From NCBI RefSeq assembly GCF_037071985.1, contig NZ_JAXHDF010000008.1:124001-188000 (forward strand): a DNA stretch of 64,000 bases, given 5' to 3'. Shown here one piece after another: positions 25,839 through 35,743 of the stretch. Source of the DNA: Pseudogracilibacillus sp037071985. Its GTDB lineage: Bacteria > Bacillota > Bacilli > Bacillales > Amphibacillaceae. The translations under genes were made by a program, and so were the position numbers. A model generated the notes under the pieces. The model was not told where the DNA came from. It did no database searches and worked only from the letters and a program-made list of their open reading frames with translations. Positions within the stretch are counted from its first letter, which is position 1. Every line of letters starts with the position of its first letter.

Positions 25839-28406
25839 TTATAAACCACATTTTAATTGAGCGCCACAACTTGTACATGTGTTACAGCCGCCCACTTCTG
25901 CAACATGTCCTTCACGACAAACCGGACATCTGTCTCCCACTTCAGAACCTATTGTTACATTCGTTTTTTCCAATTCTTGAATAGTATCCATAAGCACAAT
26001 TTTTGGGGTCTCTTCGATAATATATTCATCCTCATGTTGCTCTTCATCAAACGTTGATTCTTCTGCTTTTAATGTCAACACTTGGGAATCTCTACTACCA
26101 TCTACATAAACAGTTCCACCCTTTGCTCCACCTTTATATAATCGTTGGTACACACTTTCTACTTGAGAAACAGTGTATCCTCTCGGGGCGTTAACTGTTT
26201 TTGAAATTGAACTATCAATCCAGCGTTGAATCACACACTGGGTATCAGCATGAGCTTCTGGAGTTAATTCCATCGCTGTAATAAACCAATCAGGCAAGTT
26301 TTTCTCGTCTTGTTCTGGATTTTTATTTAAATATTCTTGCACTATTTTTGCTTTTACTTCTATAAACTTCCCAAGACGCCCACTTCTGTAATATGAAAAT
26401 GAGAAATATGGCTCAAGACCAGTACTTACTCCAACCATTGTACCTGTAGAACCTGTCGGTGCAACGGTTAGTAAATGTGAATTACGAATACCATATTTAA
26501 TAATATCTTCTTTAATATCAAATGGCATTTGCTTCATATAACCTGTATTAATAAAAGCTTCCCTTAATTGTTTCGTCTCTTCATCTGTTTTTCCAACTAA
26601 GAATGGAAAGCTGCCTTTTTCTTTTGCAATTTCAATAGATGCACGATAAGCAGTCGTAGCAATCGTTTCAAATATTTTATCAACTAATTCGTTTCCTTCT
26701 TTAGATCCATATTGAGTCTCACAGTATATTAATAAATCGTGAAGCCCCATTACTCCAAGCCCTACTCTTCTTTCTCCCAAAGCTTGTTTTTTATTTTCAG
26801 GTAGAAAGTATGGGGTTGCATCGATAACATTATCCTGCATACGAACGCCGACTTTTACAGTTTCCTTTAATTTCTCGAAATCAACTGTTTTCGTTTCCTT
26901 ATTCGCCATTTGAGCCAAATTAATCGCAGCTAAGTTACAAACAGAATAAGGTGCGAGTGGCTGTTCACCACATGGATTTGTTGCAACTACTTGTTGACCA
27001 TAGCTTACTGCATTTGTCATTTCATTGGCATTATCAATAAAGAAAATACCAGGTTCAGCAGAATAAGTAGCACAAATATTGATCAAATCCCATAGTTCTT
27101 TCGCTTTGATTTTACGATAGGTACGGATACTAAATCCTAGCTCTTTCCATTTACGGACATCGCCAATTTCATGCCATTTCTCATTATATTGTTGCATTTC
27201 TTCTTCGGTATAATTTTCAACGTTTGGAAAACGTAATTCATACTCTTCGTCATTTTCAACGGCTTCCATGAATTCTTTTGTCAAACAGACAGAAATATTC
27301 GCACCTGTTAAAAACTCTGAATTGTGTACGGAATAAGTACCACCTGTGTTGAGTTTCACTTCCGCTTCTTTGATCGCTTCTTTCGTAAAACCACCTAAGC
27401 CAGGCATCGTTTTATAATTCACAATTCCTTGGTATAAATCTTTTTCCGTTTCAGTTAACGGAGTAAATTTTAATTTTTCATTAGCTAACTGTTTAATTTG
27501 CTCATCATTTGTATTTTCAATTAAATAACGTAAAATTCTAGGATTTTGCATCTTAGAAATAATAAACTCTAAAATATCCGGGTGCCAGTCCGCAAGCATA
27601 ATCATTTGTGCACCGCGTCTGCTTCCACCTTGTTCGACTAAATGAGTCAATTTTGCAATATCATCTAACCATGAAACAGATCCAGATGATTTACCATTAA
27701 CACCTCTAGCTAACGTGTTACGGGGCCGTAATGTCGATCCGTTTGTACCTACTCCGCCTCCACGAGACATAATTTCCATAACTTGTTTACGATGATCTGA
27801 AATACCTTCTCTTGAATCTTGAACATAAGGCATTACATAACAGTTAAAATAAGTTACTTCAGTTTCTGATCCTGCACCGTATAATACTCTACCTGCAGGC
27901 ACAAAATTTAGACTTGCAAGTTCTTTAGTAAATTGTTTAAAATAAGTATTTCTATTTTCCTCTGTTTGTTCAACGGAAGCTAAACCTGTTGCATTTCGCA
28001 TTGCAATCTGCTCGTAAAAGATTTCCAAAGGTTTATCGATGGAATCCAAATCTCGTTTAACAAGTCCTGTTTCGATCTCTGTTTCATCTTCAAGTACAGT
28101 ACAAAATTCATCAGCAACTTTGATTATCGCTTGTTTTTGTTCCCAATCAATAGAATGAACAAACCCATATCCACGTGCAGGGAATTTGGGATCTGGTTTT
28201 ACAGTGAGTACAACAAAATCTCCTTGTTTTAATGTCTTTTTTTCAGTATCTTTAAAAGCATAACGATCAAGCATTACTAAGCGGGAAACACCTTCATGTG
28301 TTATACTCATTTCTGATGTAATTGGATGAACTTGTGGAAATAATTTTATGTCTTCGTTTAAAGCTTGTACATTTATTTTGGTATTTACGTCAATCATGAT
28401 CGACAT
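25839..28406 (-). CDS. nrdJ: Adenosylcobalamin-dependent (class II) ribonucleotide reductase
   Basis: 855 residues from the ATG at 28406 (AAGGAG 9 bases upstream). It reduces ribonucleotides to deoxyribonucleotides using a B12-derived thiyl radical, and so works with or without oxygen. An N-terminal unique region is followed by the ten-stranded barrel with FNCYVMPY, the thiyl-cysteine loop NPCGEQPLAPYSVCNLA and GSTGTMVGVSTGLEPYFS. The C-terminus has a Cys-rich tail (CPVC...CNTCTSCGAQLKCGL) that probably binds zinc and carries the redox cysteines. B. subtilis relies on the class Ib NrdEF enzyme, so this is accessory relative to that reference. Two NrdR-like boxes lie upstream. Confidence 0.95.
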   Translation of the reverse strand: MSIMIDVNTKINVQALNEDIKLFPQVHPITSEMSITHEGVSRLVMLDRYAFKDTEKKTLKQGDFVVLTVKPDPKFPARGYGFVHSIDWEQKQAIIKVADEFCTVLEDETEIETGLVKRDLDSIDKPLEIFYEQIAMRNATGLASVEQTEENRNTYFKQFTKELASLNFVPAGRVLYGAGSETEVTYFNCYVMPYVQDSREGISDHRKQVMEIMSRGGGVGTNGSTLRPRNTLARGVNGKSSGSVSWLDDIAKLTHLVEQGGSRRGAQMIMLADWHPDILEFIISKMQNPRILRYLIENTNDEQIKQLANEKLKFTPLTETEKDLYQGIVNYKTMPGLGGFTKEAIKEAEVKLNTGGTYSVHNSEFLTGANISVCLTKEFMEAVENDEEYELRFPNVENYTEEEMQQYNEKWHEIGDVRKWKELGFSIRTYRKIKAKELWDLINICATYSAEPGIFFIDNANEMTNAVSYGQQVVATNPCGEQPLAPYSVCNLAAINLAQMANKETKTVDFEKLKETVKVGVRMQDNVIDATPYFLPENKKQALGERRVGLGVMGLHDLLIYCETQYGSKEGNELVDKIFETIATTAYRASIEIAKEKGSFPFLVGKTDEETKQLREAFINTGYMKQMPFDIKEDIIKYGIRNSHLLTVAPTGSTGTMVGVSTGLEPYFSFSYYRSGRLGKFIEVKAKIVQEYLNKNPEQDEKNLPDWFITAMELTPEAHADTQCVIQRWIDSSISKTVNAPRGYTVSQVESVYQRLYKGGAKGGTVYVDGSRDSQVLTLKAEESTFDEEQHEDEYIIEETPKIVLMDTIQELEKTNVTIGSEVGDRCPVCREGHVAEVGGCNTCTSCGAQLKCGL

Positions 28407-28481
28407 TCTTAACCGCTCCTTACTTAACATTTAATTAGACGTTTTATTTGCTACTTCCAATGTACACAAAAAAAAGAAAAA

Positions 28482-28529
28482 AATCAATATGTAGTAGTGA
28501 TTTTTATTTTAAACATCTATATATTGTAT
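28482..28529 (-). promoter_or_regulatory. Pair of NrdR-like boxes upstream of nrdJ
   Basis: CTATATATTG (28517-28526) and CAATATGTAG (28485-28494) match the core of the NrdR box in the two orientations of a near-palindrome, with zero and one mismatch. Their centres are 32 bp apart, about three helical turns, the spacing known for paired NrdR sites. NrdR is the ATP/dATP-sensing repressor of ribonucleotide reductase genes. Confidence 0.7.
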
Positions 28530-28700
28530 TATTTTCATTTTAGAGAGTTTTTAGTCAATTCTTTTAAATCATTGCCATAACAATGTTTTCGCTGTTTATT
28601 ATAGAACTTTATTATAATAAATAGATGTAATTTGTAAAATAAATTTTTTATACATATAATATAAAGTGTAGATGTAAGATCATTTTTTGGGGGACTCAGC

Positions 28701-29078
28701 ATGACAATTTATTTAATAATCATTTTAGTTATTTTAATCGGATATTTTCTATTTACTTATTTCAGACAAAGATCCATCTTAAAAATGTTAACACAAGAGC
28801 AATTTATAGAAGGTTATCGGAAGGCACAGTTAATCGATGTACGAGAACCTCAAGAGTTCGATCGTGGTCATATTAGAGGTGCACGAAACATTCCACTTAC
28901 ACAATTGAAGCAAAGCCTAGCTGCAATTAGACCTGATAAACCTGTTTATCTTTATTGCCAAAATACGAGTCGCTCAGCAAGAGCAGCTCACATACTTCAT
29001 AAAAATAAATATAAGGATCTATATGTATTACAAGGTGGATTTAAAAAGTGGACTGGTAAAATCGACCACAAAAAATAG
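28701..29078 (+). CDS. yqhL: Membrane-anchored rhodanese-domain protein (YqhL)
   Basis: 125 residues: one N-terminal membrane helix (about 2-20) and a rhodanese domain with LIDVREPQEFDRGHI and the active-site loop YLYCQNTSRSARAA (Cys86). It may carry persulfide sulfur at the inner membrane face; the physiological acceptor is not known. GGGGG precedes the start. It is convergent with gcvPB, with a shared terminator overlapping its stop codon. Confidence 0.88.
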   Translation: MTIYLIIILVILIGYFLFTYFRQRSILKMLTQEQFIEGYRKAQLIDVREPQEFDRGHIRGARNIPLTQLKQSLAAIRPDKPVYLYCQNTSRSARAAHILHKNKYKDLYVLQGGFKKWTGKIDHKK

Positions 29079-29105
29079 TCAGAGTACATACTCTGACTAT
29101 TTTTA
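29069..29105. terminator. Bidirectional terminator between yqhL and gcvPB
   Basis: A 10-bp stem (29075-29084 with 29091-29100) with A6 before and T5 after; it includes the yqhL stop codon. Confidence 0.9.
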
Positions 29106-30560
29106 ATTACTTTTTTCATATTTAAGTATTGGTCTCCTTGCAGCAGTTGTTTCATCCATTCTCTTTACAACCGTATGATGAGGAGCATTTTGGACAATTT
29201 CTGGATTTTCTTTTATATCAGCAACAATATCAAACATTGTATCAATAAATTCATCCAATGTTTCTTTTGACTCTGTTTCTGTAGGCTCGATCATTAACGA
29301 TTCCTCGATATTTAATGGAAAATAAATGGTAGGCGGATGAAACCCATAATCCAATATTCTCTTCGCAATATCTAACGTACGGACACCCAGCTTCTTTTGC
29401 CTTTTACCTGATAATACAAACTCATGCTTACAGTGCTGAGGGTATGGCAACTCAAACTCCTTTGCTAATCTCCTCATCATGTAATTAGCATTAAGCACAG
29501 CATATTCACTAACTCTTTTTAGACCCTTGGCTCCCATCGATCGGATATACGCATATGCCCTTACATTTATCCCGAAATTTCCATAGTAAGGTTTTACACG
29601 ACCAATTGATTTTGGTCGCTCATAGTCGAACATATACAGATCTTGCTTTTTTACGATGATCGGCTTAGGTAAATATGGCTCTAGCTCTGCTGTAACACCA
29701 ATTGGTCCCGATCCTGGTCCACCCCCACCATGAGGGCCGGTAAATGTTTTATGTAAGTTAAGATGTACGGCATCAAAACCCATATCACCTGGACGGACAT
29801 AACCCATAATAGCGTTTAAATTCGCACCATCATAATAAAGTTTACCTCCAGCATCATGAATGATATGCGCGATATCCATTATTTCTGTTTCAAATAATCC
29901 AAGCGTATTAGGGTTTGTTAACATGAGTGCAGCAGTATTTTCATCTACTTTTCTTTTTAAATCATCTATATCTACTAGCCCATCAGTATTTGTTTTAACA
30001 GTTACCGATTCAAAACCCGCTACCGTTGCAGAAGCAGGATTAGTTCCATGTGCTGAATCAGGAATAATTACTTTGGTCCTATTTTTATCTCCATTATTTT
30101 CATGAAATGCACGAATCATCATTAACGCTGTCCACTCTCCATGAGCACCTGCTGCTGGCTGCAAGGAAACAGAATCCATGCCGGTTATTTCTTCTAATGA
30201 TTTCTGGAGACTAAACAATACTTCTAGAGCACCTTGGACCGTTTCGATTGGTTGATATGGATGAAGATGAGTAAAACCATCAAGTTTCGCTATATCTTCA
30301 TTTATTTTGGGGTTATATTTCATTGTGCATGAACCTAATGGATAAAAACCTGAATCAATTCCAAAATTACGCCTAGACAAGCCAGTATAATGTCGGACTA
30401 ACTCTAATTCACTTACTTCGGGTAATTCAGCCGGTTCATTACGAATGTATTGTTCCTCTATTTCGATCTTTTGTACTGGAACATCTAAAGGAGGTAAATT
30501 TGTACTTATTCTACCCTTTTTACTACGTTCAAATATAAGAGGAAAATCTTCATTGATCAT
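29103..30560 (-). CDS. gcvPB: Glycine dehydrogenase (decarboxylating) subunit 2
   Basis: PLP-binding half of the P protein of the glycine cleavage system. It has 485 residues. The PLP lysine is predicted at K271 in HLNLHKTFTGPHGGGGPGSG, followed by the glycine-rich loop. It works as a heterotetramer with GcvPA to decarboxylate glycine and pass the aminomethyl group to lipoyl-GcvH. It overlaps gcvPA by 11 bases. GcvH is not in this window. Confidence 0.97.
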   Translation of the reverse strand: MINEDFPLIFERSKKGRISTNLPPLDVPVQKIEIEEQYIRNEPAELPEVSELELVRHYTGLSRRNFGIDSGFYPLGSCTMKYNPKINEDIAKLDGFTHLHPYQPIETVQGALEVLFSLQKSLEEITGMDSVSLQPAAGAHGEWTALMMIRAFHENNGDKNRTKVIIPDSAHGTNPASATVAGFESVTVKTNTDGLVDIDDLKRKVDENTAALMLTNPNTLGLFETEIMDIAHIIHDAGGKLYYDGANLNAIMGYVRPGDMGFDAVHLNLHKTFTGPHGGGGPGSGPIGVTAELEPYLPKPIIVKKQDLYMFDYERPKSIGRVKPYYGNFGINVRAYAYIRSMGAKGLKRVSEYAVLNANYMMRRLAKEFELPYPQHCKHEFVLSGKRQKKLGVRTLDIAKRILDYGFHPPTIYFPLNIEESLMIEPTETESKETLDEFIDTMFDIVADIKENPEIVQNAPHHTVVKRMDETTAARRPILKYEKSN

Positions 30561-31902
30561 GTATATCCCTCAATTCCTTCACAAAGATATCCATCTCGTC
30601 CTTTGTTTTGAGTTCTGTTACTGCGAGCAACATATGTCCTTTTAAACTTGTATCAACCTTTTCTAAATCATACCCACCAATAATATTAGATTTTAATAAT
30701 AAAGCATTAATTTCTTCAATAGGACGATCTAACTTTACAACAAACTCATTAAAAAAGTTATTACTATATGGAATAATAAACCCATTTTTTTTCAATTGCT
30801 CCATTAAATAATAAGCTTTTTGTATATTTTGATATGCCATCTCTCGTAATCCATATTTACCTAATGCAACCATTGCTACAGAACTTGCTAAAGCATAAAG
30901 GGCTTGGTTAGAACAAATATTTGAAGTAGCCTTTTCTCTCCTAATATGTTGTTCCCTAGCTTGTAATGTTAATACAAAACCTCTTACACCATTTTCATCA
31001 TGTGTTTGACCAACTAATCTCCCTGGAACTTTTCTCATCAATTGTTTAGTTGTAGCAAAATAGCCACAATGTGGACCACCAAATTGACCAGCTATCCCAA
31101 ACACTTGGGTATCACCAACAACGATGTCAGCTCCAAATTCTCCAGGTGGAGTCAGGTAACTTAGAGCTAATGGATTACATGAAGCAATGAATATTGCTTT
31201 TGAATTAGTTTTAATCAAATGATTGATTTCTTCTAATGGTTCAATTTGGCCAAAAAAGTTCGGATATTGTAAAACTACACTGGCAGTATTTTCATCAAGT
31301 TCTGACTCTAATTGTTTCTGATCTATTATTCCATTTACATGATCTATTTCGACGATTTCTAAATTAAACCCCTTTGCATACGTATAAACAACCTCTCGAT
31401 ATTCAGGATGCACCGTTTTAGATAAAAGGATCTTTGATAACTTCGTATGTCCATGACTTACATTGACAGCTTCGCCAAGTGCAGTCCCACCGTCATATAA
31501 GGAAGAATTAGCAACATCCATTCCTGTTAATTCTGCTATCATCGTTTGAAATTCGAAAATAGCTTGCAACTCTCCTTGAGAAATTTCGGGTTGATATGGA
31601 GTATATGCTGTATAAAATTCTGAACGGGAAATAATATGGTTGACCACTGATGGAATAAAATGTTCATATACTCCTGCTCCAAGAAAAGAATTGCATTCTG
31701 TTAAATTAAGATTTTTATTTGCTAATTGAGACATTTTCCTTTTTAACTCATGTTCGCTTAACGTTTCTTCAAGATGAAAGTCTCTTTTAAAACGAATGGA
31801 TTTCGGAATATCTGAAAATAATGCTTCTGTAGATTTCACTCCAATAACAGCCAACATCTCTTCTTTATCTGCTTCAGTCATCGGCAAATAGCGATTACCC
31901 AA
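30550..31902 (-). CDS. gcvPA: Glycine dehydrogenase (decarboxylating) subunit 1
   Basis: 450-residue partner of GcvPB (MGNRYLPMTEADKEEMLAVIG; FLGAGVYEHFIPSVV; GGPHCGYFATTKQLMRKVPGR). It has the PLP-transferase fold but in two-subunit P proteins the cofactor lysine lies in the other chain. It follows gcvT by 16 bases in the conserved gcvT-gcvPA-gcvPB order. Confidence 0.97.
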   Translation of the reverse strand: MGNRYLPMTEADKEEMLAVIGVKSTEALFSDIPKSIRFKRDFHLEETLSEHELKRKMSQLANKNLNLTECNSFLGAGVYEHFIPSVVNHIISRSEFYTAYTPYQPEISQGELQAIFEFQTMIAELTGMDVANSSLYDGGTALGEAVNVSHGHTKLSKILLSKTVHPEYREVVYTYAKGFNLEIVEIDHVNGIIDQKQLESELDENTASVVLQYPNFFGQIEPLEEINHLIKTNSKAIFIASCNPLALSYLTPPGEFGADIVVGDTQVFGIAGQFGGPHCGYFATTKQLMRKVPGRLVGQTHDENGVRGFVLTLQAREQHIRREKATSNICSNQALYALASSVAMVALGKYGLREMAYQNIQKAYYLMEQLKKNGFIIPYSNNFFNEFVVKLDRPIEEINALLLKSNIIGGYDLEKVDTSLKGHMLLAVTELKTKDEMDIFVKELRDIHDQ

Positions 31903-31918
31903 AATAATACCTCCTTAC

Positions 31919-33031
31919 TCATTTTTTTGATCGACGATAAAATGGTGGCTCAATTACTTTTGCTAACACGGTTTTCTTTCTAATTTGAATCCAAATATTA
32001 TTACCTGGTTTAAAATATGGGGCTTTAACTAAAGCTAACCCTATATTCTTTTTTAATGTTGGAGAGTAGGTTCCAGACGTAACAATTCCGATTTCTTCAC
32101 CTTTCTCATTTAAAACTACGTACCCATGACGTGGAATTCCTTTTTCGATCATTTCAATTCCAATTATTTTTTGATCAACTCCATACTCAAGCTGATTTTT
32201 TAAGACATCCCTTCCGATAAAGTTAGCCTTTTTATGGATCTTCACGGCAAAATCTAATCTAGCTTCTATCGGCGTTATCGTCTCAGAAAGTTCTTGACTG
32301 TAGAGTGGTAGACCTGCTTCTAAACGAAGTGTATCCCTTGCTCCTAAACCGGCTATTTCCATCCCAAATTCTTTTCCGGCTTGTACTAATGCTTTCCATA
32401 TAGAACGACCAACTGATGAGGGCATGTATATCTCAAATCCATCCTCACCTGTATAACCCGTTCGTGAAATAAACGTTGTTTTAAAATTGTTGATTAATAT
32501 ATTCGACTTAAACGTAAAGGGTTTGAGATTTTTCATCGTTTCAGACGTAACTTTATTTAATATTTTTTCTGCACAAGGACCTTGAAGAGCAATCACCGCA
32601 TATTGATCTGACTCATTTATTATTTCGAGATCACTAGTATGGTTCCAGTGTTTATTTAACCAGATCATATTTTTTTCAATATTACATGCATTCACTACTA
32701 AAATGTATTCGCTTTCACTTTTCTTATAAAGTAAAAAGTCATCAATTGTTCCGCCTTCTTCATTACACATCAAAGCATATTGCACCTTATTTGGTGATAA
32801 TTTACTCACATCATTCGTGACCATTTTTTGCAAGAAATCTAAACTGTCTTTTCCAATGATAGATATTTGTCCCATATGTGATACATCAAATAAACCGGCT
32901 TTTGTTCTTGTCGCTTCATGTTCATGCAACAAGCCAGAGTATTGTACAGGTAGTTCCCATCCACAAAATTCTACCATTTTTCCAATTTGATTGTACTCTG
33001 GGTACATGGGTGTTTGTCTTAATAGGCTCAT
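31919..33031 (-). CDS. gcvT: Aminomethyltransferase, glycine cleavage T protein
   Basis: 370 residues. It transfers the methylene carbon from aminomethyl-lipoyl-GcvH to tetrahydrofolate, releasing ammonia. The folate-binding domain is seen in GLFDVSHMGQISIIG and the segment GYTGEDGFEIY. It is the first gene of the operon, with AAGGAG 8 bases before the ATG. The 220 bases upstream were searched for a glycine riboswitch, which usually precedes this operon in Bacillus; no convincing aptamer was found. Confidence 0.97.
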   Translation of the reverse strand: MSLLRQTPMYPEYNQIGKMVEFCGWELPVQYSGLLHEHEATRTKAGLFDVSHMGQISIIGKDSLDFLQKMVTNDVSKLSPNKVQYALMCNEEGGTIDDFLLYKKSESEYILVVNACNIEKNMIWLNKHWNHTSDLEIINESDQYAVIALQGPCAEKILNKVTSETMKNLKPFTFKSNILINNFKTTFISRTGYTGEDGFEIYMPSSVGRSIWKALVQAGKEFGMEIAGLGARDTLRLEAGLPLYSQELSETITPIEARLDFAVKIHKKANFIGRDVLKNQLEYGVDQKIIGIEMIEKGIPRHGYVVLNEKGEEIGIVTSGTYSPTLKKNIGLALVKAPYFKPGNNIWIQIRKKTVLAKVIEPPFYRRSKK

Positions 33032-33255
33032 TCATTAAGCTCCTTTCTCTTTATATTCATCACATATTCATAACAAAATAGAGCCCTTACTAATGATATG
33101 AAAACTCTTTTAAGACTTTTCCGACTCTCCCATAAATATAGCATTATAAAATGAATTATCTTGTTCATACTATAAGTAGTATGTTTATCTATTTTAACGT
33201 ATTATACCATTTATTCACATTTGTATAAACATGATTTTGGAAAAAGGGGATTATT

Positions 33256-34902
33256 ATGTCAAAAATAATTATTCAAAAAGATGATCAATTTTTGGAACAA
33301 CTAAATGATGCAATCGCTAAAAATAATTTGACAGATTGGGAGCTTTTTAAACTTCATTATCAAATGAAAGAAGCAACAGCTGCTCGTGATTTTAATGAAT
33401 TACAGGTGCTCTCTTACTTGCCCCATGTAACATTTTTAGACCACCAAATTAAAACAGCCAAGACGGTCATGCAAGAAATGAATGGAAGAGCAATACTAGC
33501 TGATGAAGTTGGTTTAGGTAAAACGATTGAAGCTGGACTGATTTTAAAAGAGTATATGATCAGAGGTTTAGTAAAAAATGCATTATTATTAGTGCCAGCC
33601 TCATTAGTAAATCAATGGATCACAGAACTTCATGATAAATTTTATATTCCTGCAGCCAGTTACCGAAAAAATTATAATTGGGACGATCATCCAATCTTTG
33701 TTACGTCAATTGATCTGGCAAAACGTGAACCACATCGAGAAAACATATTGAATTTAAATTTCGACATGGTAATAATTGACGAGGCACACAAGTTAAAAAA
33801 CCATAAAACATTAAACTATTCCTTTGCAAGGTCATTAAAAAAGAAATATTGCTTACTTTTAACAGCGACACCGATTCAAAATCGGATAATCGAATTATTT
33901 AATTTAGTTTCGATTTTAAAACCGGGTTATTTAGGTAATTATGAAACATTCACTGAAAAATTTGGCAATAAAAAAACAGAGAATTTACAAGACACGTATC
34001 TTAATAAGCTTATTCAAAAAGTAATGGTACGTAATCGTAGAAAAGATACATTGCTTAAAGATGTAGAAAGAAACGTTCATTCAGTTTGGATCAATTTTTC
34101 AGCTGAAGAACAAAAAGTTTACAATGAATTGAATGATTTCCTAAACTCCTTTTCCAGTTTATCTAAAATAACATTTTTAAGAGAGTTATGTTCATCGCGG
34201 GAGGCCTGCTATTTATCACTTCAAAACAGTAAAAATGAACGTTTAAAACAAGCAAGTGAAGATATTATGAATAAGATTGCAATGCTTCCACACCATATTA
34301 AAGCAAAAAAACTAGTAGAACTTATTAAGCAATTCGGAGATGAAAAAGTAATCGTATTTACAGAATACCGTGCCTCTCAGTATTATTTACAATGGTATTT
34401 ACAGCAGCATAATATCACTTCAGTCGCCTTTAGAGGGGGATTAAAACGAGGTAGAAAAGATTGGATCCGTCAACTTTTCAAAGACAACGCTCAAGTTTTC
34501 CTTGCAACAGAAGCGGGTGGCGAAGGAATTAACTTGCAATTTTGTAACTATATTATTAATTATGATTTACCTTGGAATCCGATGAGATTAGAACAACGAA
34601 TAGGCCGAATACACCGTTACGGTCAAGAGAATGATATCCACGTTTATAATTTTGCAATTAAGAATACATTAGAAGAACATATCATGAACTTATTATATGA
34701 CAAAATCGATGTGTTTGAACGAGTAATCGGTAAGTTAGATAAAATTTTGGCGACATTGCAAATTAGCAGTTTAGAAGATGAATTTATGCATATTATGGAA
34801 AATTCGAACTCCATTGGTGAAATGAAAATTAAGATGGATAATTTTGTTTCTGTCGTCCATGAATTAGGGGATCAGCACAATGAAGAACAACAACACGGTT
34901 AA
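33256..34902 (+). CDS. yqhH: SNF2-family helicase YqhH
   Basis: 548 residues. The helicase core has motif I DEVGLGKTIEAGLIL near residue 80, motif II DMVIIDEAHKLKN near 172, LLTATPIQNR, and C-terminal motifs ATEAGGEGINLQFCNYIINYDLPWNP and RIGRIHRYGQ, all typical of the RapA/SNF2 group. It likely moves along double-stranded nucleic acid or remodels protein-DNA complexes; its role is unknown. It overlaps yqhG by 23 bases, so the two products are probably made together. It is divergent from the gcv operon. Confidence 0.9.
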   Translation: MSKIIIQKDDQFLEQLNDAIAKNNLTDWELFKLHYQMKEATAARDFNELQVLSYLPHVTFLDHQIKTAKTVMQEMNGRAILADEVGLGKTIEAGLILKEYMIRGLVKNALLLVPASLVNQWITELHDKFYIPAASYRKNYNWDDHPIFVTSIDLAKREPHRENILNLNFDMVIIDEAHKLKNHKTLNYSFARSLKKKYCLLLTATPIQNRIIELFNLVSILKPGYLGNYETFTEKFGNKKTENLQDTYLNKLIQKVMVRNRRKDTLLKDVERNVHSVWINFSAEEQKVYNELNDFLNSFSSLSKITFLRELCSSREACYLSLQNSKNERLKQASEDIMNKIAMLPHHIKAKKLVELIKQFGDEKVIVFTEYRASQYYLQWYLQQHNITSVAFRGGLKRGRKDWIRQLFKDNAQVFLATEAGGEGINLQFCNYIINYDLPWNPMRLEQRIGRIHRYGQENDIHVYNFAIKNTLEEHIMNLLYDKIDVFERVIGKLDKILATLQISSLEDEFMHIMENSNSIGEMKIKMDNFVSVVHELGDQHNEEQQHG

Positions 34903-35692
34903 TCAAATTGACATTGAAAAATTTCTAATAAACTATTTCACTTCACATCATTGTGAAGTTATTCAAAATGAACCAGGAATCTTATCCGTCCAACTAACCA
35001 TAGAAATGGACAAGGCTTTAATGAATCGACCATTTTATTGGCATTATATTGAAGCAACAGGAAATAAAGGGGAACCTAAAAAAATAACTTTCATTCTGGA
35101 TCCGGAAAAATCAGCAGAAAAAGGGGAATGGATCCATTTTGGCAGTCCAAGATTACAACAAATAAATAATCATCTTGGTGCCAATGCAAAATTTATCCAT
35201 CTCTTTGAAGAGTTAAATGTAGATAAAAATACAATATTACACCCTTGGTTGTTAACCAATTTTTGTATTATATATGAAGGTAAACAAAAAAAAGAGGAAC
35301 TTTTCTCGATTGGCCTTAACTTAATAAATGGTACATTTATGTTTGATATGATGCAAGAATTAGAGGCCGCTTCACTTTCTCCAACTATTTCAGATAGATG
35401 TTATACGATCTCTCCATTAATAAAAATAAATAGTGGTTTTTTAAGGATTGAAAACTATATTCATCATTATATTTTAGAACAAGATCATACTTGGGCTAGT
35501 GATTCATTACAATTGTTGCAAGAGGAGATTGCCATGATTCATCATTTTTATGAAAATAATGATGAGGAGAATAAACAAGAAGAACTGGAAAAAGAACTAG
35601 AAGATATTCATGCAAGATTACAACCCAAAATTACGTACAAAGTAATTAATGGAGGTCTCTTATATTTACAAGAGACATTCCCAAAAAAGTAA
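34880..35692 (+). CDS. yqhG: YqhG, partner protein of YqhH of unknown function
   Basis: 270 residues with no membrane segment or signal peptide; an acidic C-terminal stretch near 225-250 is rich in Glu and Lys. It matches B. subtilis YqhG by length and by its invariable position after yqhH. The start lies inside the end of yqhH. I recognise no catalytic motif. Confidence 0.82.
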   Translation: MKNNNTVNQIDIEKFLINYFTSHHCEVIQNEPGILSVQLTIEMDKALMNRPFYWHYIEATGNKGEPKKITFILDPEKSAEKGEWIHFGSPRLQQINNHLGANAKFIHLFEELNVDKNTILHPWLLTNFCIIYEGKQKKEELFSIGLNLINGTFMFDMMQELEAASLSPTISDRCYTISPLIKINSGFLRIENYIHHYILEQDHTWASDSLQLLQEEIAMIHHFYENNDEENKQEELEKELEDIHARLQPKITYKVINGGLLYLQETFPKK

Positions 35693-35741
35693 AAATCCCC
35701 TACTAATCAGGAAATGGTCATCCTATTAGTAGAGGATTTTT
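35691..35741. terminator. Bidirectional terminator between yqhG and yqgY
   Basis: Long inverted repeat (35691-35707 with 35725-35741) flanked by A and T runs, between the two convergent genes. Confidence 0.85.
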
Positions 35742-35743
35742 GT

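Noticed and set aside
28407..28700. Cobalamin riboswitch before the B12-dependent reductase
   Set aside because: The gap is too short and A+T-rich, and no B12-box is seen; NrdR-like boxes explain its regulation better.
33032..33255. Possible glycine riboswitch upstream of gcvT
   Set aside because: A GGGAGAG-like start is seen on the minus strand, but the paired aptamer cores (such as CCGAAGGAGCAA) and a terminator or anti-terminator are not present.
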